DNA of 64,000 bases, taken from positions 188,501 through 252,500 of the forward strand of contig NZ_WGLM01000004.1 of assembly GCF_016125575.1 (NCBI RefSeq). Direction: 5' to 3'. Of the stretch, positions 55,650 through 64,000 are shown in pieces. The notes under the pieces are model-generated. The model ran no database searches, had not been told where the DNA came from, and was given only the letters and a program-made list of their open reading frames with translations. How positions within the stretch are numbered: the stretch's first letter is position 1; every line of letters starts with the position of its first letter. The DNA comes from Limimaricola sp. (GTDB taxonomy: Bacteria > Pseudomonadota > Alphaproteobacteria > Rhodobacterales > Rhodobacteraceae). Made by a program: the position numbers and the translations under genes.

Positions 55650-57089
55650 TCAGAACAGAACCCAGTCGAAAGCAACGCCATCAGGCATGCCCGCGGCATC
55701 ATGGTGTGCCGCGTCAAGATAGCGCCCCTGATTGACCAGCGTCACCGACGCGTCCGAACGGCCGTCATCCACCGTAATGACCAGATCCTTACCGACCTCG
55801 GTATAATGGATGTTGTCGGCGGTCACGTTCATGGGCCGGAAATCGACGATGTCATCGCGTACCGAAAAGCCGGAGACGCTGTCGATGCCGTTATGGCCGG
55901 GGTTGAATATGATCGTGTCATGCCCGGCCTGCGGACGGAGGTCGTCGTTGCCGCTGCCGCCATAGATCATGTCATCGCCCTTGCCGCCTACGATCAAGTC
56001 ATCGCCAGAGCCGCCGTAAAGCCGGTCGTTCCCGTCTTGGCCGAAAACGCGGTCGTTACCCGCCCCGCCGTCGATGAAGTCATTGCCCAGACCGCCGCGG
56101 GCTAGGTCGTCTCCACCGTCAAGGCGGATCGAATCGTTGTAGTTGCTGCCTTCGACCTGATCGTGGCCATCGCCCATGCGCACGTCGCGGACATATTTAT
56201 CCAGATAGACCAGATCATTATAATCGGTACCAAGGAACTTTTCGACACCGGTTGTCGAAATCTCGTAATGGGTGCCGCCCTTGTAATTTTCGATCCCGGT
56301 ATTGCCGTTGCCATCGGTCGAAATTCGCACTCCATGATCCAGACCGCTAAGGTCCACAAGGTCGGTGCCCGCGCCGCCAACAACCTGCTGTACGCCCCCA
56401 CCAGTCACAATAAAGGAATCGTTGCCACTGGTACCGGTCTGCCCGTGCACATCGCCTGAAATCGAAAGCTGGTCGACCAACGCGACGCCAAGATCATGAG
56501 CGAATGGATCCACGTAGTGCACGAGGTCATCGTGGAAGACTTGCGAAGTGGTCAGCCCTTCGGTGGCCGCAAGTGCGTCGACATCCACCACGTGCATGCC
56601 GTCCTGACCGGCAAATCCCAGTTGCGCATCCCGCACGGCCAGCCAGTTGTCCTCGCGGTTGAGGCCGACATCCTTCAACGTCCAGACATCCGCACTCAGC
56701 GCGGCAAGCGAGATGTCGAACGGCCCGAAATGGCTGGTGAGTTGATCGCGCATTGCCATCAGATTGTCAGCATAGGCCGCCGCGGCATCGGCCGTGGCAC
56801 TGTCGGCCTCGCCCTGCACCCAGATCATGCCCGAGACATAGGCACCCTCAATGTAACCGGGAGAGCCAGGAGTAAGGATCCAGTTGATCCGGTCGATCAG
56901 CGTGGCAAGATGCTCTTCCGACCAGTCACCGTTGCCGTTGTCGAGCGTCGATGACAGTGGACTGCCACTGATGGCGTAATTAAGGGCAAGGCCGCCATTC
57001 TGCTGAATCGTGGCAGAAGCCCCAAGCACAAGCGCGTCGTTCTTGGCGTTGCTCTGGCCGGCGATGATGACAATTGGGACCCCGGACAT
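55650..57089 (-). CDS. RTX-repeat protein with SGNH/sialate O-acetylesterase-like domain
   Basis: 479 residues from ATG 57089 (AGGGGAG leader). Residues 1-210 look like a CE6/sialate O-acetylesterase SGNH hydrolase: GQSN with Ser13, WVQGEAD (90-96), and the DxxH pair D188/H191. Residues about 215-300 hold a spacer; about 300-400 hold calcium-binding RTX nonapeptides (GGAGNDRVF, GQDGNDRLY, GGSGDDLIV, GGKGDDMIY). The hydrophobic C-terminal end (VAFDWVLF) suits type I secretion. No Sec signal. Likely secreted, removing acetyl groups from a glycan; no secretion genes are nearby. Confidence 0.82.
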   Translation of the reverse strand: MSGVPIVIIAGQSNAKNDALVLGASATIQQNGGLALNYAISGSPLSSTLDNGNGDWSEEHLATLIDRINWILTPGSPGYIEGAYVSGMIWVQGEADSATADAAAAYADNLMAMRDQLTSHFGPFDISLAALSADVWTLKDVGLNREDNWLAVRDAQLGFAGQDGMHVVDVDALAATEGLTTSQVFHDDLVHYVDPFAHDLGVALVDQLSISGDVHGQTGTSGNDSFIVTGGGVQQVVGGAGTDLVDLSGLDHGVRISTDGNGNTGIENYKGGTHYEISTTGVEKFLGTDYNDLVYLDKYVRDVRMGDGHDQVEGSNYNDSIRLDGGDDLARGGLGNDFIDGGAGNDRVFGQDGNDRLYGGSGDDLIVGGKGDDMIYGGSGNDDLRPQAGHDTIIFNPGHNGIDSVSGFSVRDDIVDFRPMNVTADNIHYTEVGKDLVITVDDGRSDASVTLVNQGRYLDAAHHDAAGMPDGVAFDWVLF

Positions 57090-57299
57090 GGCAAACTCCC
57101 CTTTCAATGGGCAAGACGAAGAATCTGAATATCAAACGATTCTCATATCCCCGGAGGTTAATGAGAGGTTGAATTATGTCAAAAGAATTCACCTCTTTGC
57201 CACAATACGGTCTGTTTCCTGTTTCGGGCATTATGCCGAATCACCATCTTTCGGACGCCGTTAACCATTCATTCACAGGCGATGCGCCATTGTGGTGGC
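57090..57299. promoter_or_regulatory. Divergent gap between the RTX gene and radC
   Basis: About 210 bases, notably more AT-rich than the surrounding genes (for example the stretch 57125-57190). It should contain promoters for both genes, but no clear operator or hairpin was recognised. Confidence 0.4.
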
Positions 57300-58064
57300 A
57301 TGTCCCGCACACGCGCCTTTTCCGAAGCGTCGCTGCCTTTCTCCGAACCATTTGTCGCGGACGAAGTGCAGGCAATGGCTGGCGCCCGGCTGCCCTCCTA
57401 CATCCGGGATCATCGCGCGCGGCTGCGCGAAAGGTTCATGAGTGGCGGCGCCGCGGCGATGCCCGACTACGAACTGCTGGAACTTGTTCTTTTCCGCGCC
57501 ATTCCGCGGCAGGACGTCAAACCGCTGGCCCGGCGACTGATTGATCATTTCGGCGATTTCAACCGCGTGCTGGCCGCGCCCGCCGCCCGGCTTTTGCAGG
57601 TGCAGGGTGTGGGAGAGGCAGTGGTGACTGAATTGAAGGTGGTCGAGGCCGCGGCGCAGCGCATGGCCCGGGCCCGCGTCATTCAGCGCCACGTCATTTC
57701 CAGCTGGGACGCGGTGCTGGACTATTGCCATACCGTAATGGCCCATCGCGAGACGGAGCAGTTCCGCGTCCTCTACCTTGACCGAAAGAACATCCTGATC
57801 GCGGACGAGGAGCAGGCGCGCGGCACGGTCGACCATGTGCCGGTCTATCCGCGCGAAGTGGTGAAGCGCGCGCTGGAGCTGAACGCCTCGGCGCTGATCC
57901 TTGTCCACAACCATCCCTCGGGCGACCCGACGCCGTCGCAGGCCGACATCGCCATGACAGCGCAAGTCGAAGCGGCCGCGCAGGCGCTCGGCCTGACGCT
58001 GCACGACCACCTGATCGTCGGCAAATCGCGCGAGCTGAGTTTCCGCGCCGAGGGGCTGATCTGA
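57300..58064 (+). CDS. radC: RadC/JAB-domain (MPN) protein
   Basis: 254 residues from ATG 57300; ATG 57282 is possible. A helix-hairpin-helix region (about 85-115, LLQVQGVGEAVVTELKVV) precedes the JAB/MPN metalloprotease-like domain with HNHPSGDPTPSQAD (zinc ligands His, His, Asp). Long called a DNA repair protein, but that role is doubted and the substrate is unknown. Confidence 0.93.
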   Translation: MSRTRAFSEASLPFSEPFVADEVQAMAGARLPSYIRDHRARLRERFMSGGAAAMPDYELLELVLFRAIPRQDVKPLARRLIDHFGDFNRVLAAPAARLLQVQGVGEAVVTELKVVEAAAQRMARARVIQRHVISSWDAVLDYCHTVMAHRETEQFRVLYLDRKNILIADEEQARGTVDHVPVYPREVVKRALELNASALILVHNHPSGDPTPSQADIAMTAQVEAAAQALGLTLHDHLIVGKSRELSFRAEGLI

Positions 58065-58073
58065 AACGCGAAA

Positions 58074-58095
58074 GGGCGAGCCAAATGGCCCGCCC
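58074..58095. terminator. Bidirectional terminator between radC and bmp gene
   Basis: Stem GGGCG-A-GCC (58074-58082) / GGC-C-CGCCC (58087-58095), loop AAAT, one mismatch, between convergent genes. Confidence 0.6.
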
Positions 58096-58121
58096 CCTGC
58101 TTCGTCTTCCAAATGGCGCGA

Positions 58122-59204
58122 TCAGGCGGCGCTTTCGACGCCCTTCACGAACCAGTCGATTACCGCCAGATCGGCATCCGACATCACTTCGCCGTCCTTG
58201 ACGCGCAGCGTGCCATCCTGGTCGTAGATCGGGCCGGTGAACACGTTATAGCTGCCATCCTTGTAGCCGGCCTGAATGCCGTCGGCGGCAGCCTTGACGT
58301 TATCCGGGATGACCGGGTTGTAGGGCGAGATCACCACGGTGCCTTCCTTGAACCCGTCCCATGTATCGGTCGAAGTCCAGGTCCCGTCGAGCACGGCCTT
58401 GGCCCGCTCGATGTAATAGGGGCCCCAGATGTCCTCGATCGCAGTCAGGTGGGCATGGGGCGCGAATTGCGACATGTCGGCACCTTGGCCAAAGCCGTAA
58501 AGACCCTTTTGCTCGAGGATTTGCAGCGGGCCGGGGCTGTCGGTGTGGGTGGTGACGATGTCACAGCCAAGGTTGATCAGCGTCTCGGTCGCGGCGGCCT
58601 CTTTCGGCGGATCGAACCAGCTGTCGATCAGCACCAGTTTCACCTTGGCATCGGGGTTCTGCTTCTGCGCGGCAAGGCAGAACGAGTTCACGCCCAGCAC
58701 CACTTCGGGCACCTTGTAGGAGCCGAGATAGCCCAGCGTGCCGGTCTTCGACATCATCCCCGAGATCGTGCCGAGAACGGCGCGGCCTTCGTGGAATTTC
58801 GAATTGTAGGTCGCGACGTTGTCGGCGCGCTTGAAGCCGGTGCAATGCTCGAACTTCACATCCGGAAACTCGCTGGCAACCTGAATCGTCTGGTCCATGT
58901 AGCCGTAGGACGTGGTGAAGATCAGCTTGCAGCCCTGCTGTGCGAGGTCACGAATGACGGGGATCGCGCTGGCGTCCTCGTTCACGTTCTCGACGTAGAC
59001 GGTCTCGACCTGGTCACCCAGCGCGTCCTCGACGGCAAGACGGCCCTTGTTATGTGCCCAGGTCCAGCCGTAGTCGCCGATCGGGCCGAGGAAGATGAAA
59101 CCGATCTTGACCTTGTCGGCGGCGAAGGCCGGGCTGGACAGCAGCGGCAGCGTCGCCGAGGCGCCCGCGGCCTGAATGAAGTTACGACGAGATAGTTTGG
59201 CCAT
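58122..59204 (-). CDS. BMP-family ABC substrate-binding lipoprotein-like protein
   Basis: 360 residues. The N-terminus KLSRRNFIQAAGASATLPLLSSPAFA carries a twin-arginine type motif, so it is probably exported by Tat or Sec and not a lipoprotein (no lipobox Cys). The mature part is a BMP/PBP1 fold (IGFIFLGPIGDYGWTWAHNKGR, FTTSYGYMD, GYLGSYKVPEV). Family members bind nucleosides or purines. Last gene of a four-gene importer operon. Confidence 0.9.
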   Translation of the reverse strand: MAKLSRRNFIQAAGASATLPLLSSPAFAADKVKIGFIFLGPIGDYGWTWAHNKGRLAVEDALGDQVETVYVENVNEDASAIPVIRDLAQQGCKLIFTTSYGYMDQTIQVASEFPDVKFEHCTGFKRADNVATYNSKFHEGRAVLGTISGMMSKTGTLGYLGSYKVPEVVLGVNSFCLAAQKQNPDAKVKLVLIDSWFDPPKEAAATETLINLGCDIVTTHTDSPGPLQILEQKGLYGFGQGADMSQFAPHAHLTAIEDIWGPYYIERAKAVLDGTWTSTDTWDGFKEGTVVISPYNPVIPDNVKAAADGIQAGYKDGSYNVFTGPIYDQDGTLRVKDGEVMSDADLAVIDWFVKGVESAA

Positions 59205-59229
59205 GTGAGACTCCGTGTTGAGTGGCGCG

Positions 59230-60153
59230 TCAGGTAGATGGAAGAAATGGCTTGCCCAGACAGGCCGGGGCGTTGCCACCGGCATTCTTGCGGCTGGAAA
59301 TCACGGCAAGGGCAATGACGGTCATGAGATAGGGCATGGCAGCCCAGAATTGGGACGGCAAGAACGAGAAGCCCGAGGCCTTGGCATAAAGCTCAAGCGC
59401 CATCAGGATGCCGAAAAAATAGGCGCCTGCCAAGAGACGCCCGGCACGCCAGCCCGCAAAAACGACCAATGCCAGCGCGATCCAACCGCGCCCGGCCGTC
59501 ATCTTCTCTGCCCACATCGGCGTAATCACCATGCTGAAATAGGCCCCACCGATGCCGGCCATGGCGCCGCCGAAGGCGATGGCGGCATACCGCACACCAA
59601 CCACCGAATAGCCGATGGAATGGGCCGAAAGGTCATTCTCACCCACCGCGCGCAGGATCAGTCCCGCACGGGTGGACTTCAGAAACCACATGACCACGGG
59701 CACCATGATCAACGCGAAATAGACGATCGGTGAATACCCGAACAGAATTTGCCAGACCGGATCGCGGGCAAGGCTGGCCGGAAAAATCGACTGGAATGGA
59801 ATGATGATCCGCCCCACGAAGGACAGGCCCAGCAGCGAGGAAAGCCCGGTTCCGAAGATCGTTAGCGCAAGGCCCGTCGCGACCTGGTTCGAGTTCAGCC
59901 CAAGAACCAGCACCCCGAACAGCAAGGCCGAGGTGGCACCACCAGCCGCGGCGCCCAGCACGCCAACCCATGGGTTTCCAGTCATCACCGTCACGCCAAA
60001 GCCCGAGATGGCACCGATCAGCATCATCCCCTCGACGCCAAGGTTCAGAACGCCCGACTTCTCGACAACGAGTTCGCCCAGTGCTGCCAGCAGGATCGGC
60101 GTTGTCAGCCCGACAACGGTGATGATCGCGGCAATGATGAAATCCACGCTCAT
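59230..60153 (-). CDS. Nucleoside-type ABC importer permease
   Basis: 307 residues, about eight or nine membrane segments, BPD_transp_2 (branched-chain/ribose) type permease. Markers: LGELVVEKSGVLNLGVEGMMLIGAISGF and AVGENDLSAHSIGYSV. Starts one base after the first permease stop and precedes the binding-protein gene. Confidence 0.9.
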   Translation of the reverse strand: MSVDFIIAAIITVVGLTTPILLAALGELVVEKSGVLNLGVEGMMLIGAISGFGVTVMTGNPWVGVLGAAAGGATSALLFGVLVLGLNSNQVATGLALTIFGTGLSSLLGLSFVGRIIIPFQSIFPASLARDPVWQILFGYSPIVYFALIMVPVVMWFLKSTRAGLILRAVGENDLSAHSIGYSVVGVRYAAIAFGGAMAGIGGAYFSMVITPMWAEKMTAGRGWIALALVVFAGWRAGRLLAGAYFFGILMALELYAKASGFSFLPSQFWAAMPYLMTVIALAVISSRKNAGGNAPACLGKPFLPST

Positions 60154-60154
60154 G

Positions 60155-61246
60155 TCATTCTCCTGCCGGAAGGGGTGCGCGCTTGACCGGGGGCACGTAG
60201 CGCAGGCGATAGCGGACCAGCACGTCGCTGGCGAGGATCAGGAACAGCATCATCGCCTGGAAGATGCCCGCGGTGGCGTTGGGAATATGCACGGTGGTCT
60301 GCGCCACCTGCCCGCCCACATAGGTCACGGCCAGCACGATCCCGGCAATCAGGCATCCGATCGGGTTCAACCGGCCGAGAAAGCTGACAATGATCGCGGT
60401 AAAGCCATAGCCCGAGGGAAAGCCAAGGTCGATCTTGTGCAGCATCCCGGTGAATTCCAGCGCGCCGGCCAGACCTGCCATTGCGCCACCCGCAAGCAGC
60501 GCCAGCCAAACGGTGCGGCGGCTGTCGAACCCGCCATGGCGCGCGGCATCGGGCGCGCTGCCCACGACGCGGATCTGGTAGCCGAAGACCGAGCGCGACA
60601 TGACCACCCAGAACACGAAGGGCAGGATCAGCGCGATCGCGACGCCAAGGTGGATGGTCGTGCCCGGAAACAGCACCGGCAGTGTCTGGTTGTCGGCCAG
60701 CGGCGCGGTGGCGGGAAAGTTGCGGCCATTGGGGTCTTTCCACGGGCCGCCGACGAGGTAGCTGAGCACCTGCAACGCGACATATGTCAGCATCAGGCTG
60801 GACAGGATCTCGTTCACGTTCAGCCTTGTGCGCAGGATCGCCGGAAAGAAGGCCCAGACTGCGCCGCCGAGGATACCTGCCAGCACCATCAGCGTGATGA
60901 CGAAGAACCCGCCCGCCGTGCCTGCCGCAATCCCGACCCCCGCGGCGCAGAGCGCGCCGATGATGTATTGCCCCTCGGCACCGATGTTCCAGACCTGCGC
61001 GCGGTTGCCCACTGACAGGCCCAGCGCGATGATGACCAGCGGCGCGGCCTTCACCGCCACATCCTGCCATTTGTAGCTGGCCAGTAGTGGCGTCAGGAAG
61101 ATGTCGACCACGGCGCGAAATCCATTAATGCCGATGGCATCGAATACCACCATCCCGATCAGCATGGTCAGCGCGACCGAGGCGATGGGCGTGATCACCA
61201 GCATCGCGCGGCTGGGGTCGGGCCGCTTTTCCAGTCTAATAGGCAT
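60155..61246 (-). CDS. Nucleoside-type ABC importer permease
   Basis: 363 residues, BPD_transp_2 type, with about nine membrane segments. Marker SVGNRAQVWNIGAEGQYIIGAL near residues 79-100 and GSAPDAARHGGFDSRR in the coupling loop. It overlaps the ATPase stop by 11 bases, and forms the heterodimeric channel with the following permease. Confidence 0.9.
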   Translation of the reverse strand: MPIRLEKRPDPSRAMLVITPIASVALTMLIGMVVFDAIGINGFRAVVDIFLTPLLASYKWQDVAVKAAPLVIIALGLSVGNRAQVWNIGAEGQYIIGALCAAGVGIAAGTAGGFFVITLMVLAGILGGAVWAFFPAILRTRLNVNEILSSLMLTYVALQVLSYLVGGPWKDPNGRNFPATAPLADNQTLPVLFPGTTIHLGVAIALILPFVFWVVMSRSVFGYQIRVVGSAPDAARHGGFDSRRTVWLALLAGGAMAGLAGALEFTGMLHKIDLGFPSGYGFTAIIVSFLGRLNPIGCLIAGIVLAVTYVGGQVAQTTVHIPNATAGIFQAMMLFLILASDVLVRYRLRYVPPVKRAPLPAGE

Positions 61247-62801
61247 TCACGATGTCCTTGGGCAGGGGGTGATCGGGCGGGGCGTCCTCGCCATGGATGC
61301 CTCCCATCAGCAGGCCGATCTTTTCAATATCCGCCTCGCTGACCTTCATTGGCGGCGACAGGCGGCCCTCGTTGATCACGGCCAGCGTGTCACAAATCGA
61401 CAAAAGCTCGTCGAGGTCCTGACTGATCACGACGATAGCCGACCCCTTGGCAGTCAGGTCCACCAGCGCCTGATGGATCGCGGCCGCGGCCCCGGCATCG
61501 ACGCCCCATGTCGGCTGGCTGACGATCAGCACCGAAGGGTTTTGCATGATCTCGCGGCCCATGATGTATTTCTGCAGGTTCCCGCCTGACAGCGACCCGG
61601 CCGTTGATTGCGGGCCCAGCGCCTTGACGTCGAAGGCAGCAATGACCTCACCGGCATAGGTGCGGGCGACGCGCGGGTTGATGAAGCCGCCATTGACCAT
61701 GCCCAGTCTGTCGCGCGCGGTCAGGATGGTGTTGTCGGCCAGCGTGAACTCGGGCACCGCGGCATGTCCGTTGCGCTCTTCCGGGACGCTGGCCATGCCA
61801 GACAGTCGCCGCACCTTGGCCGAATGGTGGCCGACGGGCTGCCCGTCAACCCTGACCGCGTCATGATCATGCGCGGGCACCTCGCCCGACAGCGCAAGCA
61901 GCAGCGCGTTCTGGCCGTTCCCGGCCACACCCGCGATGCCAAAGATCTCGCCCGCGCGGACGGTGAAGCTCACGTCGCGCACCGGAATTCCGAAGGGTTC
62001 GTGCGACGGGATCGACAGCTCGCGCACGACAAGCCGCGGCTCGCCAAATGTCCGGCCCTCTGGCCGTTGGATGTCCTTGAGGCTGCCGCCGATCATCTTT
62101 TCCGCCATCGAACGCGAAGTTTCGACCTTGGGATCGCAGGTATCGACCAGCTTGCCACCACGCAGGATCGTCGCCGTATCGCAGAGCGCCTTTATCTCGT
62201 GCAGCTTGTGCGAGATGTAGAGGATCGAGCAGCCTTCGCTGGCCAGTTGCCGCAGCACCACGAATAGCTGTTCCACCTCCTGCGGCGTCAGCACCGAGGT
62301 CGGCTCGTCCATGATCAGCAGATCGGGGTTCAAGAGCAGCGCGCGCACGATCTCGATCCGCTGGCGCTCGCCCACCGACAAGGTCGAGACGATGCGCTGC
62401 GGTTCCAGCTTCAGCCCGTATTGCGCCATCACCTCGTGAATGCGCGCCTCAAGCTCGCGTCCGGGGATCGACGAATCCATGCCCAGTGCGATGTTCTCCA
62501 GCACCGTCATCGCCTCGAACAGCGAGAAGTGCTGAAACACCATGCCGATGCCCATCTTCCGTGCGGCCTTGGGATGCGGGACGACCGTGGGCTTGCCGTT
62601 CCACAGGATCTCGCCCGCATTGGGCTGCATGATGCCGTAGATCATCTTGACCAGCGTCGACTTGCCCGCGCCGTTTTCTCCCAGCAGCGCATGGATCTCG
62701 CCGGGCAGGACGGAGAAGCTGATATTGTCGTTGGCCAGTACGCCCGGAAAACGCTTGGTGATGCCCTTCAGTTCAAGACGGGGCGTAGAACGGGTGTCCA
62801 T
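61236..62801 (-). CDS. Nucleoside-type ABC importer ATPase (two ABC domains)
   Basis: 521 residues from ATG 62801. Domain 1: Walker A GENGAGKST, signature LSVGERQRIEIVRAL, Walker B LLIMDEPTSVLT. Domain 2: degenerate Walker A GVAGNGQNALL, signature LSGGNLQKYIMGREI, and SQPTWGVDAGA in place of the usual DEPT, as common for the second half of this subfamily. First gene of the operon ATPase-permease-permease-binding protein. Confidence 0.92.
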   Translation of the reverse strand: MDTRSTPRLELKGITKRFPGVLANDNISFSVLPGEIHALLGENGAGKSTLVKMIYGIMQPNAGEILWNGKPTVVPHPKAARKMGIGMVFQHFSLFEAMTVLENIALGMDSSIPGRELEARIHEVMAQYGLKLEPQRIVSTLSVGERQRIEIVRALLLNPDLLIMDEPTSVLTPQEVEQLFVVLRQLASEGCSILYISHKLHEIKALCDTATILRGGKLVDTCDPKVETSRSMAEKMIGGSLKDIQRPEGRTFGEPRLVVRELSIPSHEPFGIPVRDVSFTVRAGEIFGIAGVAGNGQNALLLALSGEVPAHDHDAVRVDGQPVGHHSAKVRRLSGMASVPEERNGHAAVPEFTLADNTILTARDRLGMVNGGFINPRVARTYAGEVIAAFDVKALGPQSTAGSLSGGNLQKYIMGREIMQNPSVLIVSQPTWGVDAGAAAAIHQALVDLTAKGSAIVVISQDLDELLSICDTLAVINEGRLSPPMKVSEADIEKIGLLMGGIHGEDAPPDHPLPKDIVNAY

Positions 62802-63089
62802 CGGCAGTCCTCGGTGCACCGCGTCAGGCGGCCATCGCCAGAGTGATGCACAGCCATCGGGCATATGCAAATGCTGGTTGCGGTTGAAGGACTTTCAGGA
62901 TTTGCCGATGCATAGCTTTGCAGCAGATACCCCAAAACCGGCCAATCGGTTGGGCGGAATGGGTTTTATTGGACGCGTCGAGAGGAGAAGCGCCGTCTGG
63001 TTGGGCCAAATGCCCTGCCTATCGACTTGCCACGGAATGGGTGCGACGGCAAGCATCCACGAAACAACACATGCAGGGGACAATTGACC
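62802..63089. promoter_or_regulatory. Divergent control region of importer and deaminase
   Basis: 288 bases with no convincing gene. Small stems exist (AACCG-GCCAAT-CGGTT near 62935-62955 and GGGC-CAAAT-GCCC near 63003-63015). No known riboswitch consensus was recognised by eye. It should hold both promoters. Confidence 0.4.
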
Positions 63090-63572
63090 ATGACCGACGA
63101 CAGCCTTGATCACGTGGCGCTGCTGCGCCTTGCCATCGCCGAAAGCGCCAAGGCCAAGGCCGAGGGCAACCACCCTTTCGCCTGCATCCTCGTCGGTCCC
63201 GATGGAAAGGTGCTGATGACCCAGCACAACGCCTACATGCCCGATCATGACATGACCGGCCATGCCGAGCGTGTGCTGATGACCCGCGCCTCGACAACGC
63301 TGCCAATGGCCCTGTTGAAGGAATGCACGATCTATACCAGTGCCGAACCCTGCGCGATGTGTTCCGGCGCGATCTACTGGACCGGGCTGAAGCGGGTGGT
63401 CTACGGCCTGTCGGAAAAGGACCTCAAGAAGATCACCGGCGATCACCCCGAAAACCCCACGCTGGACCTCCCCTGCCGCGTGGTGTTCGACGCCGGCCAG
63501 CGCGCGGTCGAGGTGATCGGCCCGATGCTGGAGGCAGAGGCCACTGAGGTGCACGAGGGCGCGTGGGAATAG
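63090..63572 (+). CDS. Nucleoside/guanine deaminase-like protein
   Basis: 160 residues of the cytidine-deaminase-like zinc family. Zinc and catalytic motifs HAERVL (HAE) and PCAMCSGA (PCxxC), with the early block NHPFACILVGPDGKVL. It resembles guanine deaminases and TadA-like proteins; length and C-terminus differ from tRNA deaminase. Divergent from the importer, so it may act on the imported base or nucleoside. Confidence 0.85.
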   Translation: MTDDSLDHVALLRLAIAESAKAKAEGNHPFACILVGPDGKVLMTQHNAYMPDHDMTGHAERVLMTRASTTLPMALLKECTIYTSAEPCAMCSGAIYWTGLKRVVYGLSEKDLKKITGDHPENPTLDLPCRVVFDAGQRAVEVIGPMLEAEATEVHEGAWE

Positions 63573-63617
63573 GCCGTCGAGGCAGGGCTGGCCCTAGGCC
63601 GCACCCTTTCATGGTTG

Positions 63618-63632
63618 CGCAAAGGCTTTGCG
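63618..63632. terminator. Small hairpin between convergent genes
   Basis: CGCAAA-GGC-TTTGCG perfect stem with three-base loop between the deaminase and glyoxalase-fold gene stops; weak terminator candidate. Confidence 0.3.
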
Positions 63633-63654
63633 GCCCGCTGCGCCGGCTATCTTT

Positions 63655-64000
63655 TCAGTCGGGTCGCCCCGGTTCGTCCCTGTTGTTGCTGAAGAGGGCA
63701 ATCTTGTTGCCCTGCGGATCACGCAGATAGCCCACGTAGAAGTGCGGGCCGTAGGCCGCGCGAAACCCCGGCGCGCCTTCGTTCTGCCCGCCGGAGGCAA
63801 GGGCTGCGGCATGAAGCGCACGCACCTGAACCTGTGACGGCACCTTGAAAGCAACCATCGTGCCGTTACCGGCCGATGCGGCCCGCCCATCGAAGGGCGG
63901 CTTGACGTAGAGGTCGACCTGCTCGTGCGGGAGGTCGGCGGTGACAGGGATGGCGTAGCTCAGCCCCTCGGCGGAGATGTCCAGCACGTAGCCGAGGCTC
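63655..64000 (-). CDS. Glyoxalase/dioxygenase-fold (VOC) protein, 5' end beyond the window
   Basis: The C-terminal 115 codons are visible; the start lies past the right edge, since the first visible residues are already inside the fold. Features: PPFDGRAASAGNGTMVAFKVPS, AALASGGQNEGAPGFRAAYGPHFYVGYLRDPQGNKIALF. Typical small VOC protein of the glyoxalase/bleomycin-resistance-like group; activity unknown. Confidence 0.85.
   Translation of the reverse strand, partial: SLGYVLDISAEGLSYAIPVTADLPHEQVDLYVKPPFDGRAASAGNGTMVAFKVPSQVQVRALHAAALASGGQNEGAPGFRAAYGPHFYVGYLRDPQGNKIALFSNNRDEPGRPD

Noticed and set aside
62802-63089. Purine or xanthine riboswitch
   Set aside because: No conserved riboswitch core could be recognised by eye; only short stems are seen.

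Overview
This GC-rich window carries most of a photosynthesis gene cluster (PGC) from a purple phototrophic alphaproteobacterium, followed by a surface-glycan region, a chaperone operon and a nucleobase/nucleoside uptake operon. A pufX gene after pufM, spheroidene-type carotenoid genes (crtA-F, crtI), an AcsF-type oxygen-dependent cyclase with its small partner BciE, and PpsR/PpaA control genes point to Rhodobacteraceae of the Rhodobacter/Rhodovulum/Rhodobaca type (inference). No pufC is present. No tRNA, rRNA, CRISPR array or intact insertion sequence was recognised.

Layout: 1-9739 (minus): bchC-bchX-bchY-bchZ-pufQ-pufB-pufA-pufL-pufM-pufX-dxs (dxs cut by the left edge). 9858-17506: crtF and crtE (minus), crtD-crtC (plus), tspO-crtB-crtI (minus). 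17662-21864 (plus): crtA-bchI-bchD-bchO. 21924-37942 (minus): one dense operon, transcribed bchF-bchN-bchB-bchH-bchL-bchM-lhaA-puhA-puhB-puhC-bciE-acsF-puhE-hemA-cycA. 38252-40494 (plus): ppaA-ppsR. Nine perfect TGT-N12-ACA operators of the PpsR/CrtJ type lie in the four control regions bchC/crtF, crtE/crtD, crtI/crtA and bchF/ppaA, so the regulator encoded here very probably represses the surrounding genes in oxygen and light. Genes usually found in Rhodobacter PGCs but absent here are idi, bchP, bchG, bchJ, bchE and the second pucC-like gene.

40503-51672 is a surface polysaccharide region. cysQ-kdsB-glycosyltransferase and galU-galE-three glycosyltransferases-sulfotransferase run on the minus strand, mostly with 4-base stop/start overlaps; a capsule-type ABC permease is divergent. 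The gene set suggests a sulfated capsule or exopolysaccharide: sugar-nucleotide supply (GalU, GalE), CMP-Kdo (KdsB), chain building, sulfation, and PAP clearance by CysQ.

51676-64000: alkB (minus), dnaK-dnaJ (plus), an RTX-repeat protein with an SGNH/sialate-O-acetylesterase-like head (minus), radC (plus), a BMP-family ABC importer operon (minus), a divergent nucleoside deaminase (plus), and a glyoxalase-fold protein cut by the right edge (minus).
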